Assembly (NCBI GenBank): GCA_002877875.1 | Contig: PNIE01000052.1 | Location: 1 to 21,704, forward strand | Source of the DNA: Caldimicrobium thiodismutans | GTDB taxonomy: Bacteria; Desulfobacterota; Thermodesulfobacteria; Thermodesulfobacteriales; Thermodesulfobacteriaceae | DNA: 21,704 nt | Direction: 5' to 3' | Shown: positions 1 through 7,075 of the stretch, in pieces | How positions within the stretch are numbered: position 1 is the stretch's first letter | Layout of the letters: each line of letters starts with the position of its first letter | Translations under genes and position numbers: made by a program | Notes under the pieces: generated by a model | Told to the model about the DNA's origin: nothing | Database searches by the model: none | The model's input: only the letters and a program-made list of their open reading frames with translations

Positions 1-683
1 AGCCCAAATATTCTTCCCGTGGGGTCACAAAGGCCTGCTACTGCTTCTTCAGAACCATTTGGATTATAGGGATAATCTAAGGTTGGCTCGCAAGTTTCAG
101 GATGAACATATTGTAAAGCAATTTGGCCCTTTTCCTTGAGGTCCTTTAAAAGTTCTTTGCTTTCGGCTACAAATTTTCCCTCTCCGTGTCTTACTGGAAG
201 GTATAAGCGATCTAACCCTTTTAAGAAGATACAAGGGCTCTTAGGATTGACCTTAAGATGAACCCAGCGATCTTCAAATTTTCCTGAATCGTTATAGGTC
301 AAAGTTACTTTGCGTTTCCCCAAATACTCTCCCCCAGGAAGTAATCCCATTTTAACAAGAAGCTGAAAGCCATTACAGATCCCAAGAATTAATCCTCCCC
401 TTTCCAAAAAGACCATGAGTTCATTCCAAAGGGGTATCCTTCCTTTAATTTTGAGGTATCTAAAGCGATGAGAGCAGGCCTGAGCAGATCCCAGATGATC
501 ACCATCGAGAAATCCTCCTGGAAAACAAATAATATGATAAGACGTTAAGGACTTTTCACCTGAAAAGATCTCTGAGAGGTGAACAATTTCAGGAGAGGCA
601 CCTACTTTTTTGAAAACATAATGGGTCTCAACTTCACAATTTATTCCATATCCCCATAAAATTAGGACCTTAACTTTAGGCAT
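1..683 (-). CDS. purQ: Phosphoribosylformylglycinamidine synthase glutaminase subunit PurQ (3' end outside window)
   Basis: This is the class I glutamine amidotransferase subunit that supplies ammonia to PurL for step four of de novo purine synthesis. I translated the minus strand from the ATG at 683, and 227 residues are visible before the window ends. The oxyanion region FPGGF lies at residues 54-58. The nucleophile elbow GICNGFQ is at 101-107, with Cys103 catalytic. RHGEGK is at 165-170. Near the edge the pattern NPNGSEEAVAGLCDPTGR leads toward the family's His-Glu catalytic pair, which must lie beyond position 1. The start has an AAGG about 7 nt upstream. The length and the NG(F)Q elbow fit the free PurQ subunit rather than the C-terminus of a long PurL. 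It diverges from the exported-protein gene at 774, and its partner purL is not in view. Confidence 0.93.
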   Translation of the reverse strand, partial: MPKVKVLILWGYGINCEVETHYVFKKVGASPEIVHLSEIFSGEKSLTSYHIICFPGGFLDGDHLGSAQACSHRFRYLKIKGRIPLWNELMVFLERGGLILGICNGFQLLVKMGLLPGGEYLGKRKVTLTYNDSGKFEDRWVHLKVNPKSPCIFLKGLDRLYLPVRHGEGKFVAESKELLKDLKEKGQIALQYVHPETCEPTLDYPYNPNGSEEAVAGLCDPTGRIFG

Positions 684-692
684 AGATAAACC

Positions 693-721
693 TTGCAGGC
701 TTTTTTAAAATAAAGTATAAT
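693..721 (+). promoter_or_regulatory. Candidate sigma-70 promoter for the exported ChaN-like gene
   Basis: A perfect TATAAT lies at 716-721, with TTGCAG at 693-698 and a 17-bp spacer. It sits 52 bp before the ATG at 774. The -35 match is partial. The 90-bp intergenic region is AT-rich, so chance matches are possible. A second TATAAT on the minus strand (743-748) could serve purQ, but I found no convincing -35 for it. Confidence 0.4.
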
Positions 722-773
722 GCATATAAAACTTGAAATTTTATTATAACTCTAAACCCAAAATTCAAAAGCC

Positions 774-3587
774 ATGTTTTTCTTTTTTTTGATTTTTCTT
801 TTTTTATTAAAAGTAAGTCCTTTAAAAGCAGATATACTTTCAGCAAGATTTGAACTTTTTATTTCTAAAGAGAAAGGTCTTCTTCAGGGAAAAGCCCTCT
901 TTTTTTTTGATAAAGAGGGGATATATACCTTTTCTCAAAAAGACCTTGAGATTCTCTCGGCCAAGCAGGGAGAAGAGAGTTTAAAACTTTATTCTGCTGA
1001 GAAAGAGGGGTTTTTTAAAGTTCTTGTCAAGGATACCAAAAGTCCACTCCTTATTGCCTTTGAAAAGAAGATCTCTTTCAAAAGAACTCCCTTTTTAAAA
1101 ATTTATGAAGATTATCTTCCTTTCCCTGAGACTCCCCTTTCCTTTGAAATAGTAATTAATAACTATTCTGAGGTACAGGAATCTTTAATAATCCCTTCAG
1201 AAGAGGAGGAATTTCCAAACAAGGAAACGGCTATTTTAAAAATAGAAAAACCTCTTAGAAATCCCCCTCCTATAATTATAGTTAATGCCCTAAAGAAAAA
1301 GGTTATAGATTTAAATCAGAAAACTTTGGTTTTTTACTTAAATCCCTCCTTTTCTGAGAGAGACTGGGGAGTCTTTGAAAAAAATATCAAAAAGAGACTT
1401 GAAAGATTTGAAAGAGAGGTTTTAAGCCTTCCTTTTAAAAGGCTTTTTATTTTTTCTCACTTCGAAGAAAAGGCTTTACCCCTAACTCTATTTTTAAAAA
1501 AGGAACTTAAAGGGGATCTTTTTTGGGATTCTTTTTTAACTCTTTTAACTGAAGAGATTTTTAGATATGGCCTCTTGGTAGAGGATAAAAATCTACTTAA
1601 GGCTCTAAGTCTTTATTTTGGAGCCTACAAACTCTCAGAAAACAAAATCTGGTATCGTAAGAATTTAATTTTAACTTCCTCTATGGAAGCTCAAACCTTC
1701 TTTTATTTTTACGAGATTCTTGAGAGAAATATAGGTGAAGAGAATTTTGATAAAGCCTTTAAGGTTTATTATGAAAAATTTTTGGCCAATGCCTCAAGTG
1801 TTAAGCCTGTAGAGGTTTTTCTTGGAGATCTCTTAGAGACGAAAAAGTTTGACCTAGAAAATTTTAAAAGAGTAAGTCTAAAAGTAAAGGACTTTGAGAT
1901 TCTTCCTGTGGAAGAGAGGAAGGGCTATAGATTAAGATTTTTACTAGTCCAAGAAGGCACCTTTCGTCCCTTAAAAATTAAATTAAAGATCTTAGATGAA
2001 AAGTTTGGTAAAGAAGAAGTAATCTTTTTAAATAGGGAGAGCGAAAGTTATGAATTCCTTTTGAAGGATAAACCTAAAGAAATTGTGCTTGATCCAGAAT
2101 ATAAGATCTTTAGGACCCTATCTTATAGAGAGCTCCCTCATACATGGAAATCTTTAAGTCAGTTAAAGTTTATAGCTTATCTTCCCCAAAAGGAATACTA
2201 TTCTCTTTATAGAGATCTTATTGAAAAGTTAAGACCCAATACTTTAGCTCTTCATTATTCCCAACCTGAGCTTCAAACCCTTCCAAAAGAGAATCTTCTT
2301 TTTTTACATTTGCCACCTCAAAATTACCATTTGTACTTACCAGAGGAAGGCTTTTTCTTTAAAATTCTTCCTCATCCCCTTTCGCATGAGCATATTATAG
2401 CTATTGTCAAGGCTTCCTCAACCAAGGAAATTCACAATCTATTAAAGCTTGAAGATTCCTTAAATAATTATTCAGAATTTCATTTTCAGGGAAAAAAAAT
2501 AGTCTATAAAAGAATTATGGAGGATTCTGAAAAAGGAATCACTGTTAAACTCACAGAAGAAAGAAGTTATGGTCTTAAACCCAAAAACTTAGAGTCTCTT
2601 GAAACCATTCTTCCTGAACTCCTTTCTTCACAGCTTATTCTAATAGGGGAGAACCATAATGAATATTCTCATCATCTTTTCCAATTGGAGGTCATAAAAA
2701 GTATTTATCATTATTATCCACAACTTGCCATCGGGTTAGAAATGGTCCAAATACCCTTTCAGAAATATCTTGATGATTTTATAGAGGGAAAAATAGATGA
2801 AAAGGAGTTACTCGAAAAAATTGAATATTATGACCGCTGGAAATTTGATTATCCTCTGTATAGAGATATCTTTCTTTTTGCCAGAGAAAAAAAGATAAAA
2901 CTTGTGGCTCTTGACTTGCCAAGTGAGATAGTAAAAAAGGTTTTTAAAGAGGGGATTAATAGTCTCTCTAAAGAGGAAAAAATGCTTCTTCCAGAGTTAG
3001 ATCTTTATAGGCCAGAGTATCAAAGTTTTCTTGAAAAGATTTTTCAAAAACATGATTTTAAAGACAATGGGACCAAATTTTCCTATTTTTTCCAAGCACA
3101 AGTCCTAAGAGATGAAAATATGGCTGAGCGAGCTCTTGAATTTATAAAGAAAAACCCTTCCTATAAGATGGTAGTTCTTGTAGGAAAAGGACATCTTGAA
3201 TATGGTTATGGAATACCTACCTCTTTAAAAAAGAGAAATTTTTACAACTTTAAAAGTATTCTTCTCGGAGAAGAGGAGAAAGTGGAGCCCTCTCTTGCAG
3301 ATTATTGGTTTTTACCAGAACCTAAGGCTTATAAGCCCTTACCTAAGCTTGGAGTTATCCTTGAGGAGGAAAAGGAAGGATTAAAAGTCAAAGAAGTCTT
3401 AAAAGATAGCCTAGCTGAAAAGGCTGGTATTTTACCAGGAGATATTTTACTTAGAGCAGACGATAAAGAACTTAAAAAAATAAGTGATTTGAAAATAATT
3501 TTAACTTTTAAAAAAGAAAAAGATTTATTAAGATTAGAACTTTTAAGAAAAACCCAAAAAATAACTATAGAAATTCTGCTTGAATAG
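774..3587 (+). CDS. Exported multidomain protein: degenerate M1-peptidase-like region, ChaN-like (DUF399) domain, C-terminal PDZ
   Basis: The protein has 937 residues. Residues 1-19 form a very hydrophobic signal peptide rich in Phe and Leu, so export is likely. Residues about 190-450 resemble an M1/gluzincin peptidase core. Its helical repeat ends in VLDPEYKIFRTL, but the place expected for HExxH reads TEEIFRY (259-265), so zinc catalysis is unlikely. Residues 450-600 are not recognised. Residues about 605-835 match the ChaN/iron-regulated lipoprotein family, with LIGENHNEYSHH near 623-634, GLEM at 654-657, QAQVLRDENMA near 774-784 and VGKGHLEYG near 803-811. Residues about 853-935 form a PDZ domain (AEKAGILPGDILLRADD). 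ChaN relatives bind haem; here that is only a family inference. The start lacks a clear ribosome site, and no lipobox cysteine is visible. The gene is monocistronic and ends at a terminator shared with the HU gene. Confidence 0.8.
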   Translation: MFFFFLIFLFLLKVSPLKADILSARFELFISKEKGLLQGKALFFFDKEGIYTFSQKDLEILSAKQGEESLKLYSAEKEGFFKVLVKDTKSPLLIAFEKKISFKRTPFLKIYEDYLPFPETPLSFEIVINNYSEVQESLIIPSEEEEFPNKETAILKIEKPLRNPPPIIIVNALKKKVIDLNQKTLVFYLNPSFSERDWGVFEKNIKKRLERFEREVLSLPFKRLFIFSHFEEKALPLTLFLKKELKGDLFWDSFLTLLTEEIFRYGLLVEDKNLLKALSLYFGAYKLSENKIWYRKNLILTSSMEAQTFFYFYEILERNIGEENFDKAFKVYYEKFLANASSVKPVEVFLGDLLETKKFDLENFKRVSLKVKDFEILPVEERKGYRLRFLLVQEGTFRPLKIKLKILDEKFGKEEVIFLNRESESYEFLLKDKPKEIVLDPEYKIFRTLSYRELPHTWKSLSQLKFIAYLPQKEYYSLYRDLIEKLRPNTLALHYSQPELQTLPKENLLFLHLPPQNYHLYLPEEGFFFKILPHPLSHEHIIAIVKASSTKEIHNLLKLEDSLNNYSEFHFQGKKIVYKRIMEDSEKGITVKLTEERSYGLKPKNLESLETILPELLSSQLILIGENHNEYSHHLFQLEVIKSIYHYYPQLAIGLEMVQIPFQKYLDDFIEGKIDEKELLEKIEYYDRWKFDYPLYRDIFLFAREKKIKLVALDLPSEIVKKVFKEGINSLSKEEKMLLPELDLYRPEYQSFLEKIFQKHDFKDNGTKFSYFFQAQVLRDENMAERALEFIKKNPSYKMVVLVGKGHLEYGYGIPTSLKKRNFYNFKSILLGEEEKVEPSLADYWFLPEPKAYKPLPKLGVILEEEKEGLKVKEVLKDSLAEKAGILPGDILLRADDKELKKISDLKIILTFKKEKDLLRLELLRKTQKITIEILLE

Positions 3588-3596
3588 AACAGAATT

Positions 3597-3622
3597 AAAA
3601 AAAAAGGGGCCAAAAAGGCCCC
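3597..3622. terminator. Bidirectional terminator between the ChaN-like gene and HU
   Basis: GGGGCC at 3606-3611 pairs with GGCCCC at 3617-3622 around an AAAAA loop. On the minus strand the stem is followed by nine Ts (complement of 3597-3605), which makes it a strong terminator for HU. On the plus strand the tail is the weaker TTATATT. It lies between two convergent genes. Confidence 0.85.
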
Positions 3623-3653
3623 TTATATTAAGACTCTTACAAGAAAATATTTT

Positions 3654-3926
3654 TTATTTAACAGCCTCTTCGAGTTTTTTACCAGGGGTAAATTTTACTA
3701 CTTTTTTGGCAGGTATTTTTAAAGGTTGCCCTGTTCTTGGATTTCTGCCCGTTCTCTCTGATCTTTTTACCACTTGAAAAGTACCAAAACCTACGAGAAC
3801 AACCTTATCCTCCTTAGAAATGGCTTCTTGTACTGCCTGCATAAAGGCATCCAGGAGTTTCTCAGCATTAGCCTTGGTAGTCCCAGCAATTTCAGCCATT
3901 CTCTTAACAAGATCGGCTTTATTCAT
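3654..3926 (-). CDS. hup: HU-family histone-like DNA-binding protein
   Basis: This is a nucleoid protein of 90 residues, the standard HU length. It binds and bends DNA as a dimer. The N-terminal helices (MNKADLVKRMAEIAG) are followed by the VGFGTF beta segment (45-50). The DNA-gripping arm RNPRTGQPLKIP is at 61-72, with the intercalating Pro at 63. The C-terminal KKVVKFTPGKKLEEAV is typical of the family. The start is set by a strong AAAGGAGGG ribosome site just upstream. A near-consensus promoter and a strong terminator bracket this single gene, as expected for an abundant protein. HU and IHF subunits share this fold. The single copy seen and the classic arm favour a homodimeric HU, but the window cannot exclude a second paralogue elsewhere. 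Confidence 0.97.
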   Translation of the reverse strand: MNKADLVKRMAEIAGTTKANAEKLLDAFMQAVQEAISKEDKVVLVGFGTFQVVKRSERTGRNPRTGQPLKIPAKKVVKFTPGKKLEEAVK

Positions 3927-3959
3927 ACCTTCCCTCCTTTATTGAATTTTATTGGTGTT

Positions 3960-3987
3960 TTTATAATAAAGTTTAAAAATTTGTCAA
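3960..3987 (-). promoter_or_regulatory. Strong sigma-70 promoter of the HU gene
   Basis: Read on the minus strand, a perfect TTGACA (3987-3982) is followed after 16 bp by TATAAA (3965-3960). It lies about 34 bp before the HU start codon. This is the best promoter match in the window. Confidence 0.7.
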
Positions 3988-4042
3988 GGGTTAATTTAAG
4001 AAAAATCGAGAAAAATTCAAGGAAAATTCAAAATAAAGAGGC

Positions 4043-4056
4043 TGACAATATTGTCA
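4043..4056. promoter_or_regulatory. Perfect 14-bp palindrome, possible operator
   Basis: TGACAATATTGTCA is a perfect inverted repeat with no spacer. It sits in the 255-bp divergent region between HU and the small exported-protein gene. Its right half contains TTGTCA, which is also a possible -35 element for the plus-strand gene. That placement would suit a repressor site. No regulator gene is adjacent, so the assignment is inference. Confidence 0.4.
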
Positions 4057-4080
4057 AAAAGAATCATCATTTTTGTTAAT
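4051..4080 (+). promoter_or_regulatory. Weak candidate promoter for the small exported-protein gene
   Basis: TTGTCA at 4051-4056 and GTTAAT at 4075-4080 are separated by 18 bp. Both hexamers are imperfect. If used, the transcript would have a leader of roughly 95 nt. The -35 overlaps the palindrome at 4043-4056. Confidence 0.25.
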
Positions 4081-4097
4081 CTCTTTTGAATTACAGG

Positions 4098-4131
4098 AGC
4101 CTAAGTAGTTGAAAATTTTAGCTCTTAGGTT
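4098..4131 (+). repeat. Inverted repeat in the leader of the small exported-protein gene
   Basis: CCTAAG at 4100-4105 pairs with CTTAGG at 4124-4129. One G-T wobble and one A-T pair extend it to 8 bp, with an 18-nt loop. It would form a stem about 50 nt upstream of the start codon. I do not recognise a known riboswitch, and the stem could be incidental. Confidence 0.25.
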
Positions 4132-4181
4132 GGGCATGAAATTTGAGATTAAAATAAAAAAAAACAAAGGAGGGATGAGGT

Positions 4182-4376
4182 ATGTTGAAGAAGTTGCTTG
4201 GTTTAATGGCTGTTTTAGGACTTATGGTTTCCCCTGTTTTTGCAGCTGAGGAACAGGGCCAAGCTCAGGCCCAGGATGGTAAGGAGGTAAAGGCAGAAAA
4301 GAAGGCTAAAAAGGCAAAGAAAGCCAAAAAAGCCAAAAAAGCTGAAAACGCCACTCAAGAGGCTCCAAAGCAGTAA
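4182..4376 (+). CDS. Small exported Ala/Lys-rich repeat protein, function unknown
   Basis: The protein has 64 residues. A clear signal peptide (MLKKLLGLMAVLGLMVSPVFA) is followed by a probable cleavage after VFA at residue 21. The mature part of about 43 residues starts Gln/Ala/Glu-rich and then runs into four or five tandem KKA units at about residues 40-54, ending in ENATQEAPKQ. By count the mature chain carries about 13 Lys against 7 acidic residues, so it is basic. No aromatic residue or cysteine remains after cleavage, so it is probably disordered. A strong ribosome site (AAAGGAGGGATG) precedes the ATG, and a terminator follows immediately, so the gene looks real and well translated. KKA repeats resemble histone H1-like tails, but the signal peptide points to the periplasm or outside. 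No function is assigned. Confidence 0.8.
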   Translation: MLKKLLGLMAVLGLMVSPVFAAEEQGQAQAQDGKEVKAEKKAKKAKKAKKAKKAENATQEAPKQ

Positions 4377-4387
4377 GCTTTTAAAAA

Positions 4388-4406
4388 GGGAGGGGTATAC
4401 CCTCCC
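4388..4406. terminator. Bidirectional terminator between the small exported-protein gene and argD
   Basis: GGGAGGG (4388-4394) pairs with CCCTCCC (4400-4406) around a 5-nt loop. On the minus strand the stem is followed by TTTTTAAAAG, ending the long leftward unit after argD. On the plus strand the tail is TTCTATT. It lies 11 bp after the plus-strand stop codon. Confidence 0.8.
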
Positions 4407-4408
4407 TT

Positions 4409-5587
4409 CTATTCCAAAATCTTAGATAGGATATTACAAAAATAATCAATTTCTCTATAACTTACAATTAAGGGTGGAGTTAAACGGATAATCTTAGGTT
4501 TAGGTTGGGTTACAAGAATTTTGTGTTTTAATAACCTCTCGTATACATATTTAGCTTCTTGTTGAAATTCAATTCCTATTAATAGTCCTTCACCTCTCAC
4601 TTCTTTGATAAATTTTTTATCTGGATCAAGTTTTTCTATTTTCTCTTTTAGTATTCGTCCTTTTAGACTTACCTCCTCAAGAAAGGTTTTTTCCGAGACA
4701 AGTTCAAGCACCTTTAGGGCTACAGCAGAGGCTATGGGATTTCCTCCAAAGGTTGAGGCATGGGTTCCAGGCTTTAAGACCTGCATAATTTCATTTTTAG
4801 CAATAATAGCTGAGAGAGGAAGGCCATTGGCTAGGGCCTTTGAGGTGCAAAGAATGTCAGGCTCAATTCCAAAATGTTCATAGGCAAAAAGCCTTCCTGT
4901 TCTGCCAATGCCTGTCTGAATTTCATCAAAAATAAGAAGGGCCTTAAATTTTTCACAGAGCTCTTTGGCCTTTTCCAAAAACTCCCTTTTAAGAGGATAA
5001 ACTCCTCCTTCACCCTGAATAGGCTCAAGGATCAAAGCGCAAACCTCTTCATTAAAGGCTCTTTCTAAGGAGGCTTCATCATTGGGAGCTACAAAAATTA
5101 CTCCCTCAAGAAGGGGTTTAAAGCCTTCCCAATAATGGGGTTGTCCTGTGACAGAGAGGGCTCCATAGGTTCTTCCATGAAAGGAATTTTCTAAGGCTAT
5201 AAATTTATATTTTTTTTCACCGAAGGTTTCAAAGGCATAGCGTCTGGCAAGTTTTAAAGCTGCTTCTACAGCCTCTGCCCCTGAATTGGCAAAAAATACC
5301 CTTTCCCCAAAGGTTAATTCTACAAGTCTTTTAGCTAGGCGGGCCTGAGGCTCTGTGTAATAGAGATTAGAAGTGTGCCATAGTTTCTCAGCCTGATCCT
5401 TTAAGACTTTAATTAGGGCAGGGTGACAATGACCAAGATTACATACAGCAATCCCTGCTGTAAAGTCCAAATATTCCTCTCCATCCTCAGTAAAAAGTCT
5501 TGTCCCAAGCCCTTTAACAAAGGCAAGCCTCTCCCTCTTATAATTACTTGCAAGAAATAATTCCCCCATCTCTACTATATATCCCAT
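4409..5587 (-). CDS. argD: Acetylornithine aminotransferase
   Basis: This cytosolic PLP enzyme converts N-acetylglutamate semialdehyde to N-acetylornithine in arginine synthesis. Related class III enzymes can also act in lysine synthesis. It has 392 residues, a normal length. Numbering from the chosen ATG, NSGAEA lies near 101-106 for phosphate binding, FHGRT near 136-140, FDEIQTG at 220-226 with the PLP-ring Asp221, and SKALANG with Schiff-base Lys250. STFGGNP follows near 278-284. The reading frame can be extended to a TTG at 5593, but that codon abuts the AAGGAG ribosome site. The ATG at 5587 lies 6 nt after AAGGAG and is therefore preferred. The gene is last in the leftward unit, about 93 bp after rsmB, and no other arg gene is in view. 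Acetylornithine is preferred over ornithine or GABA as substrate by overall resemblance. Confidence 0.9.
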   Translation of the reverse strand: MGYIVEMGELFLASNYKRERLAFVKGLGTRLFTEDGEEYLDFTAGIAVCNLGHCHPALIKVLKDQAEKLWHTSNLYYTEPQARLAKRLVELTFGERVFFANSGAEAVEAALKLARRYAFETFGEKKYKFIALENSFHGRTYGALSVTGQPHYWEGFKPLLEGVIFVAPNDEASLERAFNEEVCALILEPIQGEGGVYPLKREFLEKAKELCEKFKALLIFDEIQTGIGRTGRLFAYEHFGIEPDILCTSKALANGLPLSAIIAKNEIMQVLKPGTHASTFGGNPIASAVALKVLELVSEKTFLEEVSLKGRILKEKIEKLDPDKKFIKEVRGEGLLIGIEFQQEAKYVYERLLKHKILVTQPKPKIIRLTPPLIVSYREIDYFCNILSKILE

Positions 5588-5636
5588 AGTCAACTCCTTA
5601 GGCCCATTTTTAAAAATCTTTTCTAAAATCTTAGCA

Positions 5637-5666
5637 TCTAAATTTTAAATGAATAGAGTTTGTCAA
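5637..5666 (-). promoter_or_regulatory. Possible internal promoter for argD
   Basis: A perfect TTGACA on the minus strand (5666-5661) lies in the rsmB-argD gap. At the right distance only a poor -10 (TTTAGA or ATTTAG, about 5643-5637) is present. It could give argD partly independent expression. Confidence 0.25.
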
Positions 5667-5680
5667 TCTTATTTTTAAAA

Positions 5681-7063
5681 TCAGGCTACTTTTCTCAATC
5701 TTACGGCAAAAAAGCCATCAAGGTCATGGAGATGGGGATAGGTCTTTAGGTATTTATCTTCTTCAATCACCTCTTTAATTCGCTCTCCACATTTTTTTTC
5801 AAGCACAAGGAGGGGATTTTCGATTTTGAATTCAGGATTCCTCTCAAGGAACTGGGCTATGACTTTTTCATTTTCCTCGGGTTCAAGACTGCAGGTGGCA
5901 TAAACGAGGATTCCTCCTTTTTTGAGATAGGGAGAGACCCCTTCAAGAAGACGAAGCTGTCTCTCTGGGATCTCTTCAAAGTCTTTTTCTGATCTAGCCC
6001 ACTTGATGTCAGGATGTTTTCTTATGACCCCTGTTCCAGTGCAAGGGGCATCAATAAGAATTCTGTCAAAGGGCTTTGGCTTCAATTCCACTAACTTTTC
6101 AACCACATCTCCTACGAAAATTTTAGGCTCCTTTAAGCCTAGTCTTTTAAAATTTTCCTTCAGTTTTTCAAGCCTCCAGTCATACAGATCAAAGGCAAAG
6201 ATCTTGGCTTTGTCCTCCGTTAATTCTGCTATGTGAGTAGTTTTACCTCCCACTCCTGCACAGGCATCAAGGATTCTCTCTCCAGGCTTGGGATTTAAAA
6301 GAAGGGTAACAAGCTGGCTTGCTGAATCTTGCACACTGAACCATCCAAAATGGAAAGCCTTAAGTTCTGTAATCTTTCCCCTATAATCTTTAAGGATAAT
6401 TCCATAAGGGCTGTAGGGACAAGGAAAAGCTTCTGGAACTTCCTCTTTTCTTAGAAACTCAAGAAAATTATCCCTACTCACCTTAAGGGGATTGACCCTT
6501 ATTACTAAAGGAGGCCTTTCGTTACTTGCTTTAAGGAGTCTTTCGAGGTCTTCATAGCCCCATTTTTTAAACCATCTTATTACCAACCACTCTGGAAAAG
6601 AATATTTCACAGAGAGATAGAGAAGAAGATGCTCTTTAGGAGGTTCAGGAAGATTATTCTTGTGCTCAGCCAGGGCTCTTAAAACGGCATTTACAAAGCC
6701 TCTTATCCAGGTGCCTCTTCCTCTCCGTAAAAGCACTTTTAAAGTTTCTGCAATAGCTGCCCTTTCAGGAATTTTAGTAAAGAGAATTTGATAAGCCCCA
6801 AGTCTTAAGGCATTTTTAACCTCAAGATCCATTTCATCTAAAGGTACCGAGGAAAAACGCCCAATTAAAAAATCAAGATAATAAAGATGTCTAATTACTC
6901 CATTAACAAGCTCCCCTACAAGGGCTCTATCTCTTTCATCAGGAAGCACACTTCTGGTAAGGACTTGAGAGAGGATTTCATCTAGTAGGGGTTTTCCCTT
7001 TTCCCAGCGAAGAAGGATTTTTAAGGCTACGGCTCGGGGATTGGTTTTTGGGAGTTTGGTCAT
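5681..7063 (-). CDS. rsmB: 16S rRNA (cytosine-967 C5)-methyltransferase RsmB
   Basis: This enzyme uses SAM to methylate C967 of 16S rRNA during small-subunit assembly. It has 460 residues, close to the family norm. An N-terminal NusB-like helical RNA-binding domain covers about 5-135. The Rossmann methyltransferase domain follows from about 180. SAM-binding motif I is LDACAGVGGKT (265-275). Motif IV is DAPCTGTG, with Cys341 needed for product release. Motif VI is YATCSLEPEEN, with Cys391 the likely catalytic nucleophile. The NusB-like domain separates it from RsmF-like relatives. An AAGGAG ribosome site lies 8 nt before the ATG. The gene begins 12 bp after uvrB ends, so the two are surely co-transcribed. 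Confidence 0.95.
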   Translation of the reverse strand: MTKLPKTNPRAVALKILLRWEKGKPLLDEILSQVLTRSVLPDERDRALVGELVNGVIRHLYYLDFLIGRFSSVPLDEMDLEVKNALRLGAYQILFTKIPERAAIAETLKVLLRRGRGTWIRGFVNAVLRALAEHKNNLPEPPKEHLLLYLSVKYSFPEWLVIRWFKKWGYEDLERLLKASNERPPLVIRVNPLKVSRDNFLEFLRKEEVPEAFPCPYSPYGIILKDYRGKITELKAFHFGWFSVQDSASQLVTLLLNPKPGERILDACAGVGGKTTHIAELTEDKAKIFAFDLYDWRLEKLKENFKRLGLKEPKIFVGDVVEKLVELKPKPFDRILIDAPCTGTGVIRKHPDIKWARSEKDFEEIPERQLRLLEGVSPYLKKGGILVYATCSLEPEENEKVIAQFLERNPEFKIENPLLVLEKKCGERIKEVIEEDKYLKTYPHLHDLDGFFAVRLRKVA

Positions 7064-7075
7064 AAGAAGTTCTCC

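Noticed and set aside
3329..3613. 94-codon minus-strand open frame
   Set aside because: It is antisense to the PDZ-encoding end of the exported protein. The Ser/Phe/Leu-rich product is typical of a shadow frame, and it crosses the terminator.
3774..4079. 101-codon plus-strand open frame overlapping HU and the intergenic region
   Set aside because: It is antisense to HU and runs through the HU promoter and the palindrome. There is no motif, and the low-complexity translation is typical of AT-rich non-coding sequence.
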